Below are positions 14,730-22,450 of a DNA stretch of 49,481 nucleotides, one piece after another. The position numbers and the translations under genes were made by a program. Position 1 is the stretch's first letter, and every line of letters starts with the position of its first letter. The notes beneath the pieces were generated by a model, which was given only the letters and a program-made list of their open reading frames with translations, was not told where the DNA came from and did no database searches. Origin of the DNA: Oscillospiraceae bacterium (lineage in GTDB: Bacteria; Bacillota; Clostridia; Oscillospirales; Oscillospiraceae); contig JAFPXK010000053.1 of assembly GCA_017412585.1 (NCBI GenBank), forward strand, positions 1-49,481, in the 5' to 3' direction.

Positions 14730-15725
14730 TTATCCCGCCATCTCCAGCATGTTGTCAATGAAAATGCCATACCCCTGGGTGGGGTCGTTGAGCAATACGT
14801 GGGTCACTGCGCCGATAAGCTGCCCATTCTGCAAAATGGGGCTGCCGGACATACCCTGCACGATGCCGCCGGTGGCCGCCAGCAACTCCGGGTCGGTGAC
14901 ACGCAGCAGCATGTTCCGGGTGTTCTGCCCGCCGCCGTACAGCCGCAGGATCTCCACGTCGTATTCCCGGGTGTCGTCGCCGCTGACGGTGCAGAGGATG
15001 GTGGCGCGGCCTGTGGTCACTTCCTCGGGGGAGGCTACGCTGACGCTGTGGCCGGAGATAAACTCGCTGCTCTCCAGCGTGCCGAACACGCCGCCGTCGG
15101 TGTTGGCGGTAAGGGTGCCCACGTCCCGCTGCCGGGAAAAGTCGCCCTTCAGCTCTCCCGGGTCCCCCTTTTCGCCCCGCTTCACCGCCTTCACGGAGGT
15201 CTCCATAATGGCGCCGCCGCTGAGGGTCATCAGGGCCTGGGTGTCCACGTCGGTAATGCCGTGGCCCAGTGCGCCATAGGTGCCGCTTGCCGGGTCGTAG
15301 TAGGTCATTGTGCCGATGCCGGCCATGCTGTCCCGAATCCAGGCCCCCAGCCGATAGGTGCCGTCAGAGGCTAGCCGGGGGGTTACGGTGGTCTCCATGG
15401 TCTTGCCGCCCCGGCGGTAGGTCAGTGTCACGGGGCTGCCGCCGTTTTGCGCCAGAAAGGATTGCAGACATTCAATGGAATCAATATGGGTGTCCCCGAT
15501 TTGGAGCAAAAGGTCTCCCGCCTTAATGCCGCAGTCCGCTGCCGGCGCATCGCTGACGCTGACCACCAGCGCCCCGTCAGAAAACAGCTTGATGCCCACC
15601 GCCTTGCCCACCGGGATCAAGGTGCGTTCACCGCCCTCCGCCCAGGCCGTCGTAAGGCAGCCCACGGAGAGAAAAAGGGATAAAAGCCATGCCAGGGGAC
15701 GCTGTACGCTGCGTTTTTGCCGCAT
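14730..15725 (-). CDS. spoIVB: SpoIVB serine peptidase
   Basis: The ~331-residue protein has an N-terminal membrane or signal segment (RPLAWLLSLFLSVGCLTTAWA). A PDZ domain follows at about residues 40-110 (AADCGIKAGDLLLQIGDTHI), then an S55 peptidase domain with YGALGHGITDVDT (catalytic His) and IVQGMSGSPILQNGQLIGAV (catalytic Ser). In B. subtilis, SpoIVB is made in the forespore under sigma-G (and F), is secreted into the intermembrane space and triggers pro-sigma-K processing. The start is uncertain: ATG 15725 begins the basic N-terminus MRQKRSVQR, but a TTG at 15734 has GGGGTGA 5 nt upstream and may be the real start. The gene is monocistronic with its own terminator. Confidence 0.93.
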   Translation of the reverse strand: MRQKRSVQRPLAWLLSLFLSVGCLTTAWAEGGERTLIPVGKAVGIKLFSDGALVVSVSDAPAADCGIKAGDLLLQIGDTHIDSIECLQSFLAQNGGSPVTLTYRRGGKTMETTVTPRLASDGTYRLGAWIRDSMAGIGTMTYYDPASGTYGALGHGITDVDTQALMTLSGGAIMETSVKAVKRGEKGDPGELKGDFSRQRDVGTLTANTDGGVFGTLESSEFISGHSVSVASPEEVTTGRATILCTVSGDDTREYDVEILRLYGGGQNTRNMLLRVTDPELLAATGGIVQGMSGSPILQNGQLIGAVTHVLLNDPTQGYGIFIDNMLEMAG

Positions 15726-15842
15726 TTCATACAAAAAAATCACCCCGCCGTTGTCGAAGTTGTCGCCGACGACAGGGCTAATTTGCGCCAAAAGGGGACA
15801 GAATATGACCGTTAAAATTTGCTGTATCAGGAAATGGAAATG

Positions 15843-16169
15843 TTAGCCTTTTGTCAATGCAGACGCCAAATCACGCCCGCCATATAGCACACGCAGGATT
15901 ACCACCGTGCTGCGCGCCTTGTCCACATGATAGATGACGCAAAAGCGATCCACCGTTACCATCCGCACAGCCCTTTCCGGGGGATAATCCAGTTCCATTG
16001 CTTTATACCGTTCAGGCATTTGGTGCAGCGATAGAATTTCCCGCTCAATTCGGCTAATCTGCCTTTCAGCATTGACGGGAGACTGAAGCCCATGGGCAAT
16101 GTAATCATATATTCCCTGCAAGTCCTCCGCGGCTTGCCGGGCGATTTCAACAGCATATCGCATGTTCAT
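15843..16169 (-). CDS. RelE/ParE-type toxin
   Basis: The 108-residue protein reads YAVEIARQAAEDLQGIYDYI at the N-terminus and ends VTVDRFCVIYHVDKARSTVV, ILRVLYGGRDL, the RelE/ParE toxin pattern. Its ATG overlaps the antitoxin TGA in ATGA (16166-16169), so the two are translationally coupled. The sequence differs clearly from the toxin at 14.0-14.3 kb. The target (ribosome-bound mRNA or gyrase) is not determined. Confidence 0.87.
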   Translation of the reverse strand: MNMRYAVEIARQAAEDLQGIYDYIAHGLQSPVNAERQISRIEREILSLHQMPERYKAMELDYPPERAVRMVTVDRFCVIYHVDKARSTVVILRVLYGGRDLASALTKG

Positions 16170-16465
16170 CGTGCTCCCCGCAGTTGGGCAAACACATCCT
16201 CAGCGTCCATCACCCGCCCGGCGTCTGCGTCGGCAAAGCCCTTGTCAATTTCCTCCTTCAGTTGCGCCGTGGTCATGGTGCTGATATCCGGCACAGGGAA
16301 ATCCGGCAGCTTCATCTCAAAGGGGATGCCCCGCTGTAATATGATTTGCTTGTAAAACATATTGATGGCGCTTGAAACCGGGATACCCAACGCCTCCAGA
16401 ATACTCTCGGCCTGGTTTTTCACCTCCGGCTCAATCCGCGCATAGAGGTTTGCGGTCTTTGCCAT
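16166..16465 (-). CDS. RelB/DinJ-family antitoxin
   Basis: The 99-residue protein MAKTANLYARIEPEVKNQAE continues with ALGIPVSSAINMFYKQIILQ, a classic RelB/DinJ ribbon-helix-helix. GIPFEMKLPDFPVPD and a helical C-terminus that binds the toxin follow. AAAGGAG lies about 8 nt before the ATG. A promoter with -10 TATAAT lies directly upstream. Unlike the antitoxin at 8.46 kb, this one has the expected RelE/ParE partner. Confidence 0.92.
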   Translation of the reverse strand: MAKTANLYARIEPEVKNQAESILEALGIPVSSAINMFYKQIILQRGIPFEMKLPDFPVPDISTMTTAQLKEEIDKGFADADAGRVMDAEDVFAQLRGAR

Positions 16466-16497
16466 AGGGCAGAACTCCTTTCACTCTGTTTTACTCT

Positions 16498-16526
16498 ATT
16501 ATACACATTTGTCCACACAATAGCAA
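16498..16526 (-). promoter_or_regulatory. Promoter of the RelB-ParE pair
   Basis: Minus-strand TTGCTA (16521-16526), 17-nt spacer and TATAAT (16498-16503) lie 32 nt before the antitoxin ATG. Confidence 0.75.
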
Positions 16527-16542
16527 TACATTTACTGCCGAA

Positions 16543-16580
16543 AAATTCCCCTGCCATCCTTACAGACAGCAGGGAAATTT
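16543..16580 (-). terminator. Terminator of ftsZ
   Basis: A 12-bp stem (AAATTTCCCTGC/GCAGGGGAATTT, one G-T pair) is followed by T residues on the minus strand, 13 bp after the ftsZ stop. Confidence 0.8.
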
Positions 16581-16593
16581 GTATCAGAATCAA

Positions 16594-17718
16594 TCAAAAC
16601 CGATCCTTATTGTTGAAAATCTTCAAAATCTCGTCAAAGGAACGGTCCAGCTCCTCGTCGTTGGGGCCCTTCTCACCCTCGGCCTCGTTGAGGGGCTGCA
16701 GGGTGGGCTTGGCGGCGGGAGCGGCCTCAGGCTGGGCGGCGGGGGACTGGAACTTGCCCTGGCCCTCGTCGAAGCCGGTGGCAATGACGGTGACCCGGAT
16801 CTCGTCGTCCAGCGTCTCGTCGAAGGTGGCGCCGAAGATGGTGAGGGCGTCGGGGTGGACGGCCTCCTGCACCAGCGTGGCAGCCTGCTCCACCTCCTCC
16901 AGGCCGATGTCCATGGAGCCGGTGATGTTGATGAGCACGCCCTTGGCGCCGTTGATGGAGGTGTCCAGCAGGGGGGAGGAGATGGCCATTCTGGCGGCCT
17001 CCTCGGCCTTGCCCTTGCCGGCGGCCCGGCCCACGCCCATGTGGGCATAGCCGGCGTCCTTCATCACGGCGGTCACATCGGCGAAGTCCAGATTGATAAA
17101 GCCGGTGTCCCGGATCAGGTCGGAGATGGACTGCACCGCCTGGCGCAGCACGTCGTCGGCGATCTCGAAGGCGTTGGCAAAGGTGATTTTCTGGTCGGTG
17201 GCATATTTCAGCCGCTCGTTGGGGATAATCACCAGGCTGTCCACCTTTTCCCGCAGCTGGGCAATGCCGCCCTGGGCGTCCCGCATGCGCCGTGCGCCCT
17301 CCCACTTGAAGGGGGTGGTCACCACGCCCACGGTGAGGATGCCCTGCTCCCGGGCGATTTCCGCCACGATGGGCGCCGCGCCGGTGCCGGTGCCGCCGCC
17401 CATGCCCGCGGTGATGAACACCATGTCGGTGTTCTCCAATGCCTTGGAAAGCTGGTTACGGCTCTCCTCGGCGGCCTTGCGGCCCACGTCGGGATTGGAG
17501 CCTGCGCCCTTGCCGCCGGTGAGCTTCTCGCCGATCTGCACTTTATAGTTGGCGCTGGAGGCGTTGAGGGCCTGCTTGTCCGTATTCACGGCCACAAAAT
17601 CCACGCCCTGCATACCGCCGCGTACCATGCGGTTCACCACGTTGTTGCCGCCGCCGCCAACGCCTACCACCTTAATGCTGACGACGTTTTCGGTGCCGGT
17701 TTCCAGTCCAAAAGCCAT
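16594..17718 (-). CDS. ftsZ: Cell division GTPase FtsZ
   Basis: The 374-residue tubulin homologue polymerises into the division ring. It has VVGVGGGGNNVVNRM at the N-terminus, the tubulin signature GMGGGTGTGAAP at about residues 104-115, and the T7 loop NLDFADV. The start MAFGLETGTEN has GGGAGG 8 nt upstream. After a Pro/Ala-rich linker the protein ends FDEILKIFNNKDRF rather than in a clear IPxFLRR-type tail, the usual docking peptide for FtsA and other partners. No ftsA lies beside it. Upstream are its own promoter and the divIB terminator, so it can be expressed apart from the rest of the cluster. Confidence 0.98.
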   Translation of the reverse strand: MAFGLETGTENVVSIKVVGVGGGGNNVVNRMVRGGMQGVDFVAVNTDKQALNASSANYKVQIGEKLTGGKGAGSNPDVGRKAAEESRNQLSKALENTDMVFITAGMGGGTGTGAAPIVAEIAREQGILTVGVVTTPFKWEGARRMRDAQGGIAQLREKVDSLVIIPNERLKYATDQKITFANAFEIADDVLRQAVQSISDLIRDTGFINLDFADVTAVMKDAGYAHMGVGRAAGKGKAEEAARMAISSPLLDTSINGAKGVLINITGSMDIGLEEVEQAATLVQEAVHPDALTIFGATFDETLDDEIRVTVIATGFDEGQGKFQSPAAQPEAAPAAKPTLQPLNEAEGEKGPNDEELDRSFDEILKIFNNKDRF

Positions 17719-17783
17719 AATGGATCCTCCCTGCGAATTCAGTCGAAACGGGGCAAATGCCCCGCAAATCACTATATATTGGT

Positions 17784-17812
17784 ATTGTATAACGGTTTTT
17801 CCCCCGGGTCAA
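17784..17812 (-). promoter_or_regulatory. Promoter of ftsZ
   Basis: Minus-strand TTGACC (17807-17812), 17-nt spacer and TACAAT (17784-17789) lie 65 nt before the ftsZ ATG and downstream of the divIB terminator. Confidence 0.8.
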
Positions 17813-17831
17813 GGGGTATCATGGGATTTAC

Positions 17832-17867
17832 AAAAAAAGTTTACAGGCGGGAGAAGCCCCCCGCCTG
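17832..17867 (-). terminator. Terminator after divIB
   Basis: An 8-bp GC-rich stem CAGGCGGG/CCCGCCTG is followed on the minus strand by TAAAC and seven T. It ends the main cell-wall transcript before ftsZ. Confidence 0.8.
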
Positions 17868-17887
17868 CAAAGCAACGGTTTCCGTTT

Positions 17888-18646
17888 TTACCTGGGAATA
17901 AAGCTGGCCTTGCCCTCCTGGGTCATGTCGATGACGCCGCTTTCGTTGGCCTCCAGCCGCTGCACCACCGCCAGCAGATAGTCCAGCTTGTAGTCGAAGT
18001 CGGCGTTGTAGCGCAGCACCACGTCGAACCGGTCCAGATACCGCATGGTCAGCAGCGCCGGGTCGTCCAGATACAGGGCCTGCACCTGGGGCAACATCTC
18101 CTTTTTCTCCAGCAGCGGCAGCAGCGACAGCATGGCGTCCAGGGCGTATTCCTGCCCCTCCGCCACCGCCAGCGGCCCGCCCACGGCGGGCTCCGACGGC
18201 GTCACGCCGATGATCTGGGGGTACGCCTCCCAGAAGGAGGGGGTTACCTTTTCCACGATTTTCCCCTGGACGCTGAGAAGCCACACGCTCTCCGCGCTCC
18301 GCACTGCCACCGGCGCTGTGCATTCCGTGACGTAGATCCGCAGCGTGTCGGGTATCATGCGGCGAATGCGCACCGTCTCCACATAGGGCAGGGCGGTGGT
18401 GATGTTGGCGGCCACCTTGTTTTTGTCCATCAAAAACAGGTTGTCGCCGCTCTCCACGCCGCTGGCCTCCGCCACCTGGGCCTCCGTATACCGCACCTGG
18501 CCGGTGACCTCCACCGTGTCCACCTTGAAGAACAGCGTCAGCGCCACAGCGCCCGCCGCCGTGATCAGCACAAAGCACAGCAGCCGGTAGAGAAAGGAAA
18601 ACTGCCCGCTGCGCCGCCGTCTGGCGTATTTGTTCCGTTTGGCCAC
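17888..18646 (-). CDS. divIB: Division protein FtsQ/DivIB
   Basis: The 252-residue protein has a basic cytoplasmic N-terminus (MAKRNKYARRRRSGQF) and one membrane segment at about residues 19-40. An extracytoplasmic POTRA domain starts at VDTVEVTGQVRYTEAQVAE, and a beta domain runs to the C-terminus. It stabilises the divisome with FtsL and FtsB/DivIC. The last gene before the internal terminator, it lies 48 bp after murA. Length is near the B. subtilis protein (~263). Confidence 0.9.
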   Translation of the reverse strand: MAKRNKYARRRRSGQFSFLYRLLCFVLITAAGAVALTLFFKVDTVEVTGQVRYTEAQVAEASGVESGDNLFLMDKNKVAANITTALPYVETVRIRRMIPDTLRIYVTECTAPVAVRSAESVWLLSVQGKIVEKVTPSFWEAYPQIIGVTPSEPAVGGPLAVAEGQEYALDAMLSLLPLLEKKEMLPQVQALYLDDPALLTMRYLDRFDVVLRYNADFDYKLDYLLAVVQRLEANESGVIDMTQEGKASFIPR

Positions 18647-18694
18647 GATGAAATCACCTGCCTTTCCTTGGTGTGGTTGGGTATCTCCATTGTA

Positions 18695-19954
18695 TCAGCC
18701 GTCGGCCGCGAAATCAATATGCCCGCCCAGGGCCCGAATATCCCTGGCGATGTCCTCGTAGCCACGCTGAATGTGGTGGATTTCATAGATGGCGGAGGGC
18801 TCCTCCGCCTGCAGCGCCGCCACCACCAGCGCCGCACCGCCCCGCAAATCGGTGGCACGCATCGCCGCGCCGTGGAGGGCGTCCACGCCGTACACCACCG
18901 CCGTCCGGCCCTGGCAGCGGATATGTGCCCCCATGCGTCGCAGCTCCGGCACGTGGCGGAACCGGCTGTCAAACAGGTTTTCCACCATCATGGTGGCGCC
19001 GTCCGCCCGGCATAGCGTCGCCATCAAAATGGCCTGGGCGTCGGTGGGAAAGCCGGGGAAGGGGGCCGTGGCAATGATGTTGGCCCCTCGCAGCCGCTCC
19101 GGCCCACGCAGGGCCAGAAAGCCCTCCTCATGCCGCATGGTGCAGCCGCACCGCTGCAATACCCGGCACACCGCCCCCAGGTGGCGCTGCTCCACCCCCA
19201 GCAGGGCGATCTGCCCGCCGGTGGCCGCCGCGGCGCAGAGATAGGTAGCCGCCGCGATCCGGTCGCCGATGCACCGGTGCTGGCAGCCGTGGAGTGGCTG
19301 TTTGCCCACCACGGCCACCGTGTGGCCCCCCGCGCCGCTGACCTGTGCCCCGCAGCGGACTAAAAACGATTGCAAATCCTCAATTTCCGGCTCCCGTGCG
19401 GCTCCGCTGAGGATGGTGGTGCCCGCCGCGCCGCAGCCAGCCAGCAGAATGTTCTCCGTAGCGCCCACGCTGGGTATCGGCAGGCTGATTTCCGCCCCGC
19501 GGAGTCGCCGGGCCCGGCAGAGCAGCCGCCCGCCGTCCTCCCGAATCTCCGCCCCCATTTCCCGCAGGGCCTGCAGGTGCAGGTCGATGGGCCGGGGCCC
19601 CAGCTGGCACCCGCCGGGATAGCTCAACGACGCCTCCCCGAACCGGGCCAGCAGCGGCCCCAAAAAGATAACGCTGGACCGCATTTTCTCCATTAAGTAC
19701 CGGGGGATGTGGCAGCCGGTCATCCGGCTGCTGTCCACCACCAGGTCGCCGCCCTCCCATCGGACGGCGCAGCCTAAGTACGCCAGTATCTCCGCCGCCG
19801 CGTCCACGTCGTCCAGCCGTGGGCAGCAGCGGATGCGGCAGGCGTCGGCGGATAAAATGGTGGCGCTGAGAATGGGCAGCACGCTGTTTTTCGCGCCCTG
19901 CACCGCGATCTCTCCCCGCAGCGGCCTGCCGCCGGTAATCCGTAAATGGCTCAA
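18695..19954 (-). CDS. murA: UDP-N-acetylglucosamine 1-carboxyvinyltransferase MurA
   Basis: The 419-residue enzyme transfers enolpyruvate to UDP-GlcNAc, the first committed step of peptidoglycan synthesis. Lys22 in GAKNSVLPIL and catalytic Cys116 in PGGCQLGPRPIDLH are both present, so the enzyme is of the fosfomycin-binding Cys type. Toward the end is DLRGGAALVVAAL. The start is TTG at 19954 (MSHLRITGG), with GGGAGAGG directly upstream. That site is complementary to CCTCTCCC about 60 nt earlier in the message, which could hide it. The gene occupies the place that murB has in the B. subtilis cluster. Confidence 0.95.
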   Translation of the reverse strand: MSHLRITGGRPLRGEIAVQGAKNSVLPILSATILSADACRIRCCPRLDDVDAAAEILAYLGCAVRWEGGDLVVDSSRMTGCHIPRYLMEKMRSSVIFLGPLLARFGEASLSYPGGCQLGPRPIDLHLQALREMGAEIREDGGRLLCRARRLRGAEISLPIPSVGATENILLAGCGAAGTTILSGAAREPEIEDLQSFLVRCGAQVSGAGGHTVAVVGKQPLHGCQHRCIGDRIAAATYLCAAAATGGQIALLGVEQRHLGAVCRVLQRCGCTMRHEEGFLALRGPERLRGANIIATAPFPGFPTDAQAILMATLCRADGATMMVENLFDSRFRHVPELRRMGAHIRCQGRTAVVYGVDALHGAAMRATDLRGGAALVVAALQAEEPSAIYEIHHIQRGYEDIARDIRALGGHIDFAADG

Positions 19955-19955
19955 A

Positions 19956-20024
19956 CCTCTCCCGCCTTTCCATCGCTTTACGCCATCCTATGCGCAGCGC
20001 AGGGAAAGGGGTGCATGGGAGAGG
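19956..20024 (-). promoter_or_regulatory. Possible hairpin masking the murA ribosome site
   Basis: The minus-strand GGGAGAGG at 19956-19963 is the murA ribosome site. Its exact 8-nt complement CCTCTCCC lies at 20017-20024, with 53 nt between. Pairing would shut murA translation. Eight complementary bases can arise by chance in GC-rich DNA, so this is tentative. Confidence 0.3.
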
Positions 20025-20057
20025 ATTGCTATTTAATTGTATGCTTGTCAAAAAGGC

Positions 20058-21167
20058 TTATTTCACCAGCGCCATCACCGTGCGGTAGATCTGCTCCGTG
20101 GCGTCGGGAATCCCCAGGGACGCCATGCCCCGGGCCATGGCCTCATGCCTGGCAGGGTCGGTCACCACCGCCGCCGCGGCCTCATAGAGCCGCTCCCCGG
20201 TGGCCTCGCTTTCCAGCAGCACCACGGCGCCGCCGTGCTTTTCCAGAATCCGGGCGTTTTTCTCCTGGTGGTTGTTGGTGACGTAAGGGGAGGGGACGAT
20301 CACCGCCGGCATCCCCAACGCCGTCAGCTCGCTGATGGTGCTGGCCCCCGCCCGGCAGATCACCAGGTCGGCGGCGCGCATCACCACCGCCATGTCGTAG
20401 ATGTACTTCCGCACGTCCAGCGCCGGGCAGTGGAGGCTTCGCTCCGTCATGGCCCGGTCCGTCTCGTCCCAGCCCCGGTCGCCCACGGCGTGGATGTGGT
20501 GGAAGGGGAAGCCCTCCGCCTTCTCCCGTGCGAAGAAGTCCAGCATGTGGCGGTTCATGGTGCTGGCCCCCAGGCTGCCCCAGAAGGACACCACCAGAGG
20601 CTTCTCGTCGGCAAGGCCCAGCTTTTCCCGGGCCTCCGCCTTGGAAAGGGTGAAGAAATCACCCCGCACCGGCGTGCCCGTCACAGCCACCTTGTCCGGG
20701 TGGCGGTAGTGCTGCCGGCAGTCCTCAAAGCCCACCATGATCACGTCGGCGCTGCCCTCCAACAGTTTGGTGGTCAGCCCCGGCACCATGTTGGACTCAT
20801 GCACCGCCGTAGGGATGCCCCGCCGGGCCGCCGCCTTGATGATGGGGTAGCTGGCGTAGCCCCCGGTGCCCACCACCAGGTGGGCAGGGAACCGCTTTAA
20901 GATGGCGGCCGCCTCCCGGCGGGAGGTAATCATGGTCCGCGCCGTGTGCAGGTTGTGGCCGATGGCCTTCAAAGACCGCTGAAAGCTGGCGATCTCGATG
21001 CCGGCGTAGTCATACCCCGCCTTTGCCACCAGCTTCCGCTCCATGCCGTCGGGGGTGCCCACGAACAGCACCTCCAGGTCGGCAATGCGCTCCTTCATGT
21101 AGCCCGCCAGGGCCAGCGCCGGGTTCACGTGTCCCGCGGTGCCTCCGCAGGTAAAAATCACTTTCAT
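20058..21167 (-). CDS. murG: MurG glycosyltransferase (lipid II synthesis)
   Basis: The 369-residue peripheral membrane enzyme adds GlcNAc to lipid I. Motifs are FTCGGTAGHVNPALAL at the N-terminus (GGTxGH loop), VGTGGYASYP, TAVHESNMVPG, and the UDP-sugar-binding CRAGASTISEL near residue 270. The start MKVIFTCGG has GGAGAA about 8 nt upstream. The gene lies 10 bp after ftsW and about 100 bp before murA. Confidence 0.97.
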   Translation of the reverse strand: MKVIFTCGGTAGHVNPALALAGYMKERIADLEVLFVGTPDGMERKLVAKAGYDYAGIEIASFQRSLKAIGHNLHTARTMITSRREAAAILKRFPAHLVVGTGGYASYPIIKAAARRGIPTAVHESNMVPGLTTKLLEGSADVIMVGFEDCRQHYRHPDKVAVTGTPVRGDFFTLSKAEAREKLGLADEKPLVVSFWGSLGASTMNRHMLDFFAREKAEGFPFHHIHAVGDRGWDETDRAMTERSLHCPALDVRKYIYDMAVVMRAADLVICRAGASTISELTALGMPAVIVPSPYVTNNHQEKNARILEKHGGAVVLLESEATGERLYEAAAAVVTDPARHEAMARGMASLGIPDATEQIYRTVMALVK

Positions 21168-21177
21168 GGCCGTTCTC

Positions 21178-22377
21178 CTATCCGTTTCTCGGCGCGGGAA
21201 TCTGCCGCGATACGCTGAGCACAATGCCCATTTCCACCAGCTGCAGCATCAGCGCCGTGCCGCCGTAGCTGAAGAAGGGCAGGGAGATGCCGGTAGCCGG
21301 CACCAGTCCCGTCACCACCGCAATGTTCAAAAACGTCTGCAATCCCAGATGGGTGATGATGCCCACCGCCAGCAGCGCGCCGAAGCGGTCCCTGGCGTGG
21401 AGGGCGATCCAGAAGCCCCGGATGATCAGCAGCGAGAAAATCAGCATGATCACGCAGGCGCCGATGAGCCCCAGCTCCTCGCACACCACCGCGAAAATAA
21501 AGTCGTTGTGCTCCTCGGGCAGGTACAGGAATTTCTGCCGCCCCTTGCCCAGCCCCACGCCCAGCAGGCCGCCGGAGCCGATGGCGATCAGGCTCTGCAC
21601 CATCTGGTAGCCGTCGTTGATGGGGTCCAGCCACGGATTTTTCCACATGTTGATGCGGCTGGCACCGTAGGAGATAATGCCCTTTTCCACCAGCTTCACG
21701 TACAGCACCGCCACCACGCCCACGCCGCCGAAGCCCAGGCCGATCATCCAGCCCGGCAGTCCGCCCACCGACATCATGATGATGCCCGTGCCCACAATGA
21801 GGATGGCACCGGAGAGATGGGGCTCCAGCAGCATCAGCACGGCAATGGCCGCCAAAATGAAAGCGTAAGGCAGTACGCCCTGCCGGATGGTCAGCATCTT
21901 CTCCTTCTTCTTGGAGATGCTGTCGGCAAAGTAGACGATCACCGCCAGCTTGGCGATCTCCGAGGGCTGGAAGGTGAACACGCCGGGCTTGCCCAGCCAG
22001 CGGGTGGCGTTGTTCACGGTGACGCCCACGCCGGGAATCACCACCAAAATCAATAAAAACGCGGAAACCGCCATCAGGGGAATGGCGGCGCCCCGCCAGC
22101 GCTGATAGTTGACCTTGCCCACAAACAGCATGGCCACGAACCCCGCCACGGCGAAGATGAGCTGCCGCTTGAAATAGTAGGCCGCGTTGCCGGACTCGTA
22201 GTAGGCCGAGGGGAAGCTGGCGGAGAACAGCATGATGAGGCCGATGGCCGTCAGCAGCACCGTCAGCAGCAAAAAGGGCAGATCCATGGCGCCCTTGCCG
22301 GCCAGCAGATTCTTCCGCTCCGCCTGCCGGCGATGCTCTATGGCCTCCTGGGACAGTTTCCTCTTTTCCTGTGCCAT
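21178..22377 (-). CDS. ftsW: FtsW/SEDS peptidoglycan polymerase
   Basis: The 399-residue protein has a cytoplasmic N-terminus and about ten membrane segments. Characteristic SEDS motifs are TRWLGKPGVFTFQPSEIAKL, EPHLSGAILI, EEHNDFIFAVVCEELGLIG and the C-terminal ATGISLPFFSYGGTALM. FtsW polymerises glycan from lipid II with a class B PBP, probably the SpoVD-type protein of this cluster; SpoVE is the sporulation counterpart and no second copy is seen here. GGAGG lies upstream of the ATG. Confidence 0.95.
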   Translation of the reverse strand: MAQEKRKLSQEAIEHRRQAERKNLLAGKGAMDLPFLLLTVLLTAIGLIMLFSASFPSAYYESGNAAYYFKRQLIFAVAGFVAMLFVGKVNYQRWRGAAIPLMAVSAFLLILVVIPGVGVTVNNATRWLGKPGVFTFQPSEIAKLAVIVYFADSISKKKEKMLTIRQGVLPYAFILAAIAVLMLLEPHLSGAILIVGTGIIMMSVGGLPGWMIGLGFGGVGVVAVLYVKLVEKGIISYGASRINMWKNPWLDPINDGYQMVQSLIAIGSGGLLGVGLGKGRQKFLYLPEEHNDFIFAVVCEELGLIGACVIMLIFSLLIIRGFWIALHARDRFGALLAVGIITHLGLQTFLNIAVVTGLVPATGISLPFFSYGGTALMLQLVEMGIVLSVSRQIPAPRNG

Positions 22378-22418
22378 CTCCCCGCCTCCTTTTTGCCAAA
22401 ATAATCTCCACTGATTAT

Positions 22419-22443
22419 GTAGGGGCGGGGCTCTGCTCCGCCC
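22419..22443. repeat. GTAGGGGCGGGG palindromic repeat inside the cell-wall cluster
   Basis: The 25-bp unit GTAGGGGCGGGGCTCTGCTC plus CGCCC lies in the gap between mraY and ftsW. The same unit occurs at 35673-35697 and 36111-36135. Its GGGGCGGGG and CCGCCC arms can pair to form a short hairpin in the mRNA. Confidence 0.8.
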
Positions 22444-22450
22444 TCTCCCT

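Noticed and set aside
14320..15279. A 319-codon plus-strand ORF across the antitoxin and spoIVB
   Set aside because: It is antisense to genes with clear motifs; Pro/Ser/Arg-rich low-complexity translation.
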